DNA of 22,721 nt from a virus: positions 1 to 22,721 of the IMG/VR virus record IMGVR_UViG_3300011261_000266; one strand, 5' to 3'. The translations under genes and the position numbers were made by a program. The first letter of the stretch is position 1, and each line of letters begins with the position of its first letter. Below, one piece after another: positions 20,970 to 22,721 of this stretch. The notes under the pieces were generated by a model. It was not told where the DNA came from, did no database searches, and saw only the letters and a program-made list of their open reading frames with translations.

Positions 20970-21933
20970 AGGTAACTAGAGAAGATTTACCGGCTTTCCA
21001 ATAAATAACATCTCCAGAAGAACCAGCAGGTCCATCAATTCCTGAACTTAGACGCATACCGATGAGAGACTGATTATCAGTCGCATCATCAAGAGTATTT
21101 GCATAAGTACCATTAGCTGTTTCTCCAACCGGAATAACTTGAGCTTGTGTAAAGGGAACACTAGCAGTTAACGGGAAAGAGAAAGCAGTAAATGCTGAAG
21201 AATCGACATCAACTGTTATAGTGTTGTTGGCAGTGCTTACCGCAGTAATATTCGCGAGAAGACCATCCATTTCAGTCATACCAAAAGCAGACGGGACGTT
21301 AAGTCTAATAGACTGCCCAGCCGTTAACCCGTGAGTCACTGACATAGTGATGACTGCACTGGTTGCTTGAGTAATTGATGTGATAAATCGTCGTCTTGGA
21401 TAAAACTGAGCATCAAAGTCAATTTTTCTCCATGAACCAGTAGTTCCAGCAACAATTTGAGCCATGTAGTCTAGGCTAAATGTAGTGGTACTTAAGGTAC
21501 TATTACCTACAGTAAAATCCATTCCACCAAGCTGCTGTGCACCGGTAACGTCGATAATTCTAACGACATCTCCGGCAGCTAAACCGTTAGTACCAGAATT
21601 GGTAACAACTGGAATAGCAGCATTTGCAATAGCTGTAATTGTCGCATTTAGGGTTCCTGGAGCTTGACTTGATGTATCTAGAAGTGTGAATCCACCGCTA
21701 GCAAGAGTTTCTCCTTGTAGAGTATCTGTTCCATCGGCCTTAGTGAATTCTACACCAGTACCAGTTGCCATTCCTCTTAACCACTCAAACTTTACACCAC
21801 GTCCGGGTGTTTGTTGAGTAGCCATTTGTGTGTAGTTAATTACTTCCACCCAATCAACGTCTGAACGAAGATCGAGGTCTACAGATACACCTGTAGAAGT
21901 AAAGCTACCTGATTGAATTATTGTTGATGCCAT
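20968..21933 (-). CDS. Head decoration or structural protein, 321 aa
   Basis: The gene follows the capsid gene by 11 bp with GGAGG before its ATG. The N-terminus (ASTIIQSGSFTSTGVSVDLD) is followed by beta-rich modules of the kind found in phage head and tail surface proteins: TNSGTNGLAAGDVVRIIDVT (about 111-130) and SVTHGLTAGQSIRLNVPSAF (about 198-217), each continuing GM-x-E/D-x-x-G and ending in ITVDVDSSAFTAFSFPLT-like strands. These two are internal repeats of one fold. A capsid-stabilising decoration protein is the natural reading from position; no direct evidence. Confidence 0.65.
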   Translation of the reverse strand: MASTIIQSGSFTSTGVSVDLDLRSDVDWVEVINYTQMATQQTPGRGVKFEWLRGMATGTGVEFTKADGTDTLQGETLASGGFTLLDTSSQAPGTLNATITAIANAAIPVVTNSGTNGLAAGDVVRIIDVTGAQQLGGMDFTVGNSTLSTTTFSLDYMAQIVAGTTGSWRKIDFDAQFYPRRRFITSITQATSAVITMSVTHGLTAGQSIRLNVPSAFGMTEMDGLLANITAVSTANNTITVDVDSSAFTAFSFPLTASVPFTQAQVIPVGETANGTYANTLDDATDNQSLIGMRLSSGIDGPAGSSGDVIYWKAGKSSLVT

Positions 21934-21944
21934 TACTTGCCTCC

Positions 21945-22721
21945 TTAAACGCTTAATGTTGTTCTAAGATTAAGGACCCATGCATCGTTTGTGATACGTG
22001 GTACTTGTGCAAATTTATATCCAACAGAAGCATTGAGGGCTAAAGGTCCATCATAGATAGGTGGACGGTAGATAAACTGCGCACTGTAACCATCTTGTTC
22101 AACCACTGCATAAGCTTCCATACCAACACAGAAAACGTTGTAAACATCGTTTCCATTGTTTGATCCAGCTGTAGATACAGATCCGATTGAAGAAAGAAGG
22201 AAACGTAGGTTTGAGACACTTCCCCACTCAGGGCGGAGTGTACTCATTTGACTTGGATACTGTGCTTTAGCAATGAAACCGTTTACTTGTTCAAGATCGC
22301 CAATAAGCTGAGTTGAACCAAGAGCAAAGTAAGCATCCCTAACAGGAGCAGTTCCAAACCGGTCTTCTCCTTCGATATTATCAGCAATTGTGTAAGCGTT
22401 GTTATCAGCAAGAGTGCGGATAATAACGTCGACATCGCTACGAGTGAGTTCAGTTGGATTATCGCCATTTGTTCCCCCTACACAGTTAATGAAGGAAGCG
22501 GTTGATGCTAGCATGTTTCTAGTTAATTCATCTTCAGTTTGTCTGCTTTTTCTGTTACTTTCCTCGCGATTAAAACGAGTACTGACTGCACTTTTAAATG
22601 CAGCGGGGAGTCTTGTTATTCCTCCCTCCCATGATTTCCCATGGGGTCGGACTATCGCATATGCCTGTTTATCAGCATCTCGACCGCTTAGTCTCTGCGG
22701 GTCTTGACATTTCTTCAGTTT
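21945..22721 (-). CDS. Major capsid protein, N4-gp56-like, 5' end outside window
   Basis: The frame is open from the right edge to the stop at 21945, giving the last 258 residues. An internal ATG at 22514 is not the start: the 69 codons before it continue the same protein (AYAIVRPHGKSWEGGITRLP, NRKSRQTEDELTRNMLASTA). Family features are INCVGGTNGDNPTELTRSDV, the Q-x-P-S stretch (FIAKAQYPSQMSTLRPEWGS), LRFLLSSIGS, NVFCVGMEAYAVVEQDGYSA and the C-terminal PLALNASVGYKFAQVPRITN, all in the order seen in N4-gp56 type coat proteins. It forms the icosahedral shell. Confidence 0.75.
   Translation of the reverse strand, partial: KLKKCQDPQRLSGRDADKQAYAIVRPHGKSWEGGITRLPAAFKSAVSTRFNREESNRKSRQTEDELTRNMLASTASFINCVGGTNGDNPTELTRSDVDVIIRTLADNNAYTIADNIEGEDRFGTAPVRDAYFALGSTQLIGDLEQVNGFIAKAQYPSQMSTLRPEWGSVSNLRFLLSSIGSVSTAGSNNGNDVYNVFCVGMEAYAVVEQDGYSAQFIYRPPIYDGPLALNASVGYKFAQVPRITNDAWVLNLRTTLSV

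Noticed and set aside
22283-22514. Capsid gene starting at ATG 22514
   Set aside because: The same frame stays open to 22721 with capsid-like sequence, so the true start is outside the window.
1-22721. tRNA or rRNA genes
   Set aside because: No cloverleaf with T-loop consensus or rRNA-like block was seen on either strand by eye; a short tRNA could be missed without a covariance search.

Overview
The window is a contiguous piece of an AT-rich genome of a short-tailed (podovirus-type) Caudoviricetes phage of a probably Gram-negative host. The virion genes point this way: an N4-gp56-like major capsid protein, a P22 gp4-like tail adaptor, a P22 gp10-like beta-propeller hub, a large ejection-type protein and beta-helix tailspikes. 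The early region has a small HTH repressor candidate between divergent promoters, and an excisionase-like protein, so a temperate or phage-plasmid lifestyle is possible. No integrase, terminase, portal or polymerase is inside the window. All homology statements come from reading motifs; no database search was made.

Layout. (1) 1-5033, leftward: an early operon running from a small HTH repressor candidate (4806-5033) through a membrane protein and three tandem winged-helix proteins (4063 to 2312). The first of these carries iteron-like repeats inside its gene, as lambda O does. RusA resolvase and a series of very small genes follow, one of them (657-800) only 47 aa. Near the left edge there is a 4 x 22-bp direct-repeat array beside helically phased ATATCT repeats, and a gene that runs off the edge. 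(2) 5052-5167: switch-like divergent promoter region with a palindrome over the leftward -10. (3) 5168-7505, rightward: recombination operon of an unknown protein, ERF-type annealing protein, SSB and YqaJ exonuclease. (4) 7525-11961, leftward: membrane/coil protein, two paralogous tail fibre/spike genes and two small structural genes. (5) 11972-13128: a rightward accessory cassette set inside the leftward virion operon. It has an extended -10 promoter, a ribbon-helix-helix regulator, three paralogous one-span membrane proteins and a 14-codon ORF, each with its own Shine-Dalgarno (SD) site. Next to it is the C-terminal remnant of a structural gene. (6) 13238-22721, leftward: virion genes from the ejection-type protein back to the capsid protein, which is open at the right edge.

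How it fits together: the repressor/promoter region probably chooses between the leftward replication operon and the rightward recombination operon. The winged-helix protein with its internal repeats is the best initiator/origin candidate; ERF, SSB, YqaJ and RusA form a complete annealing and resolution set. The late operon builds the head, neck, hub, ejection machinery and receptor-binding proteins in P22-like order. The cassette at 12.1-13.1 kb is the most likely new accessory system.
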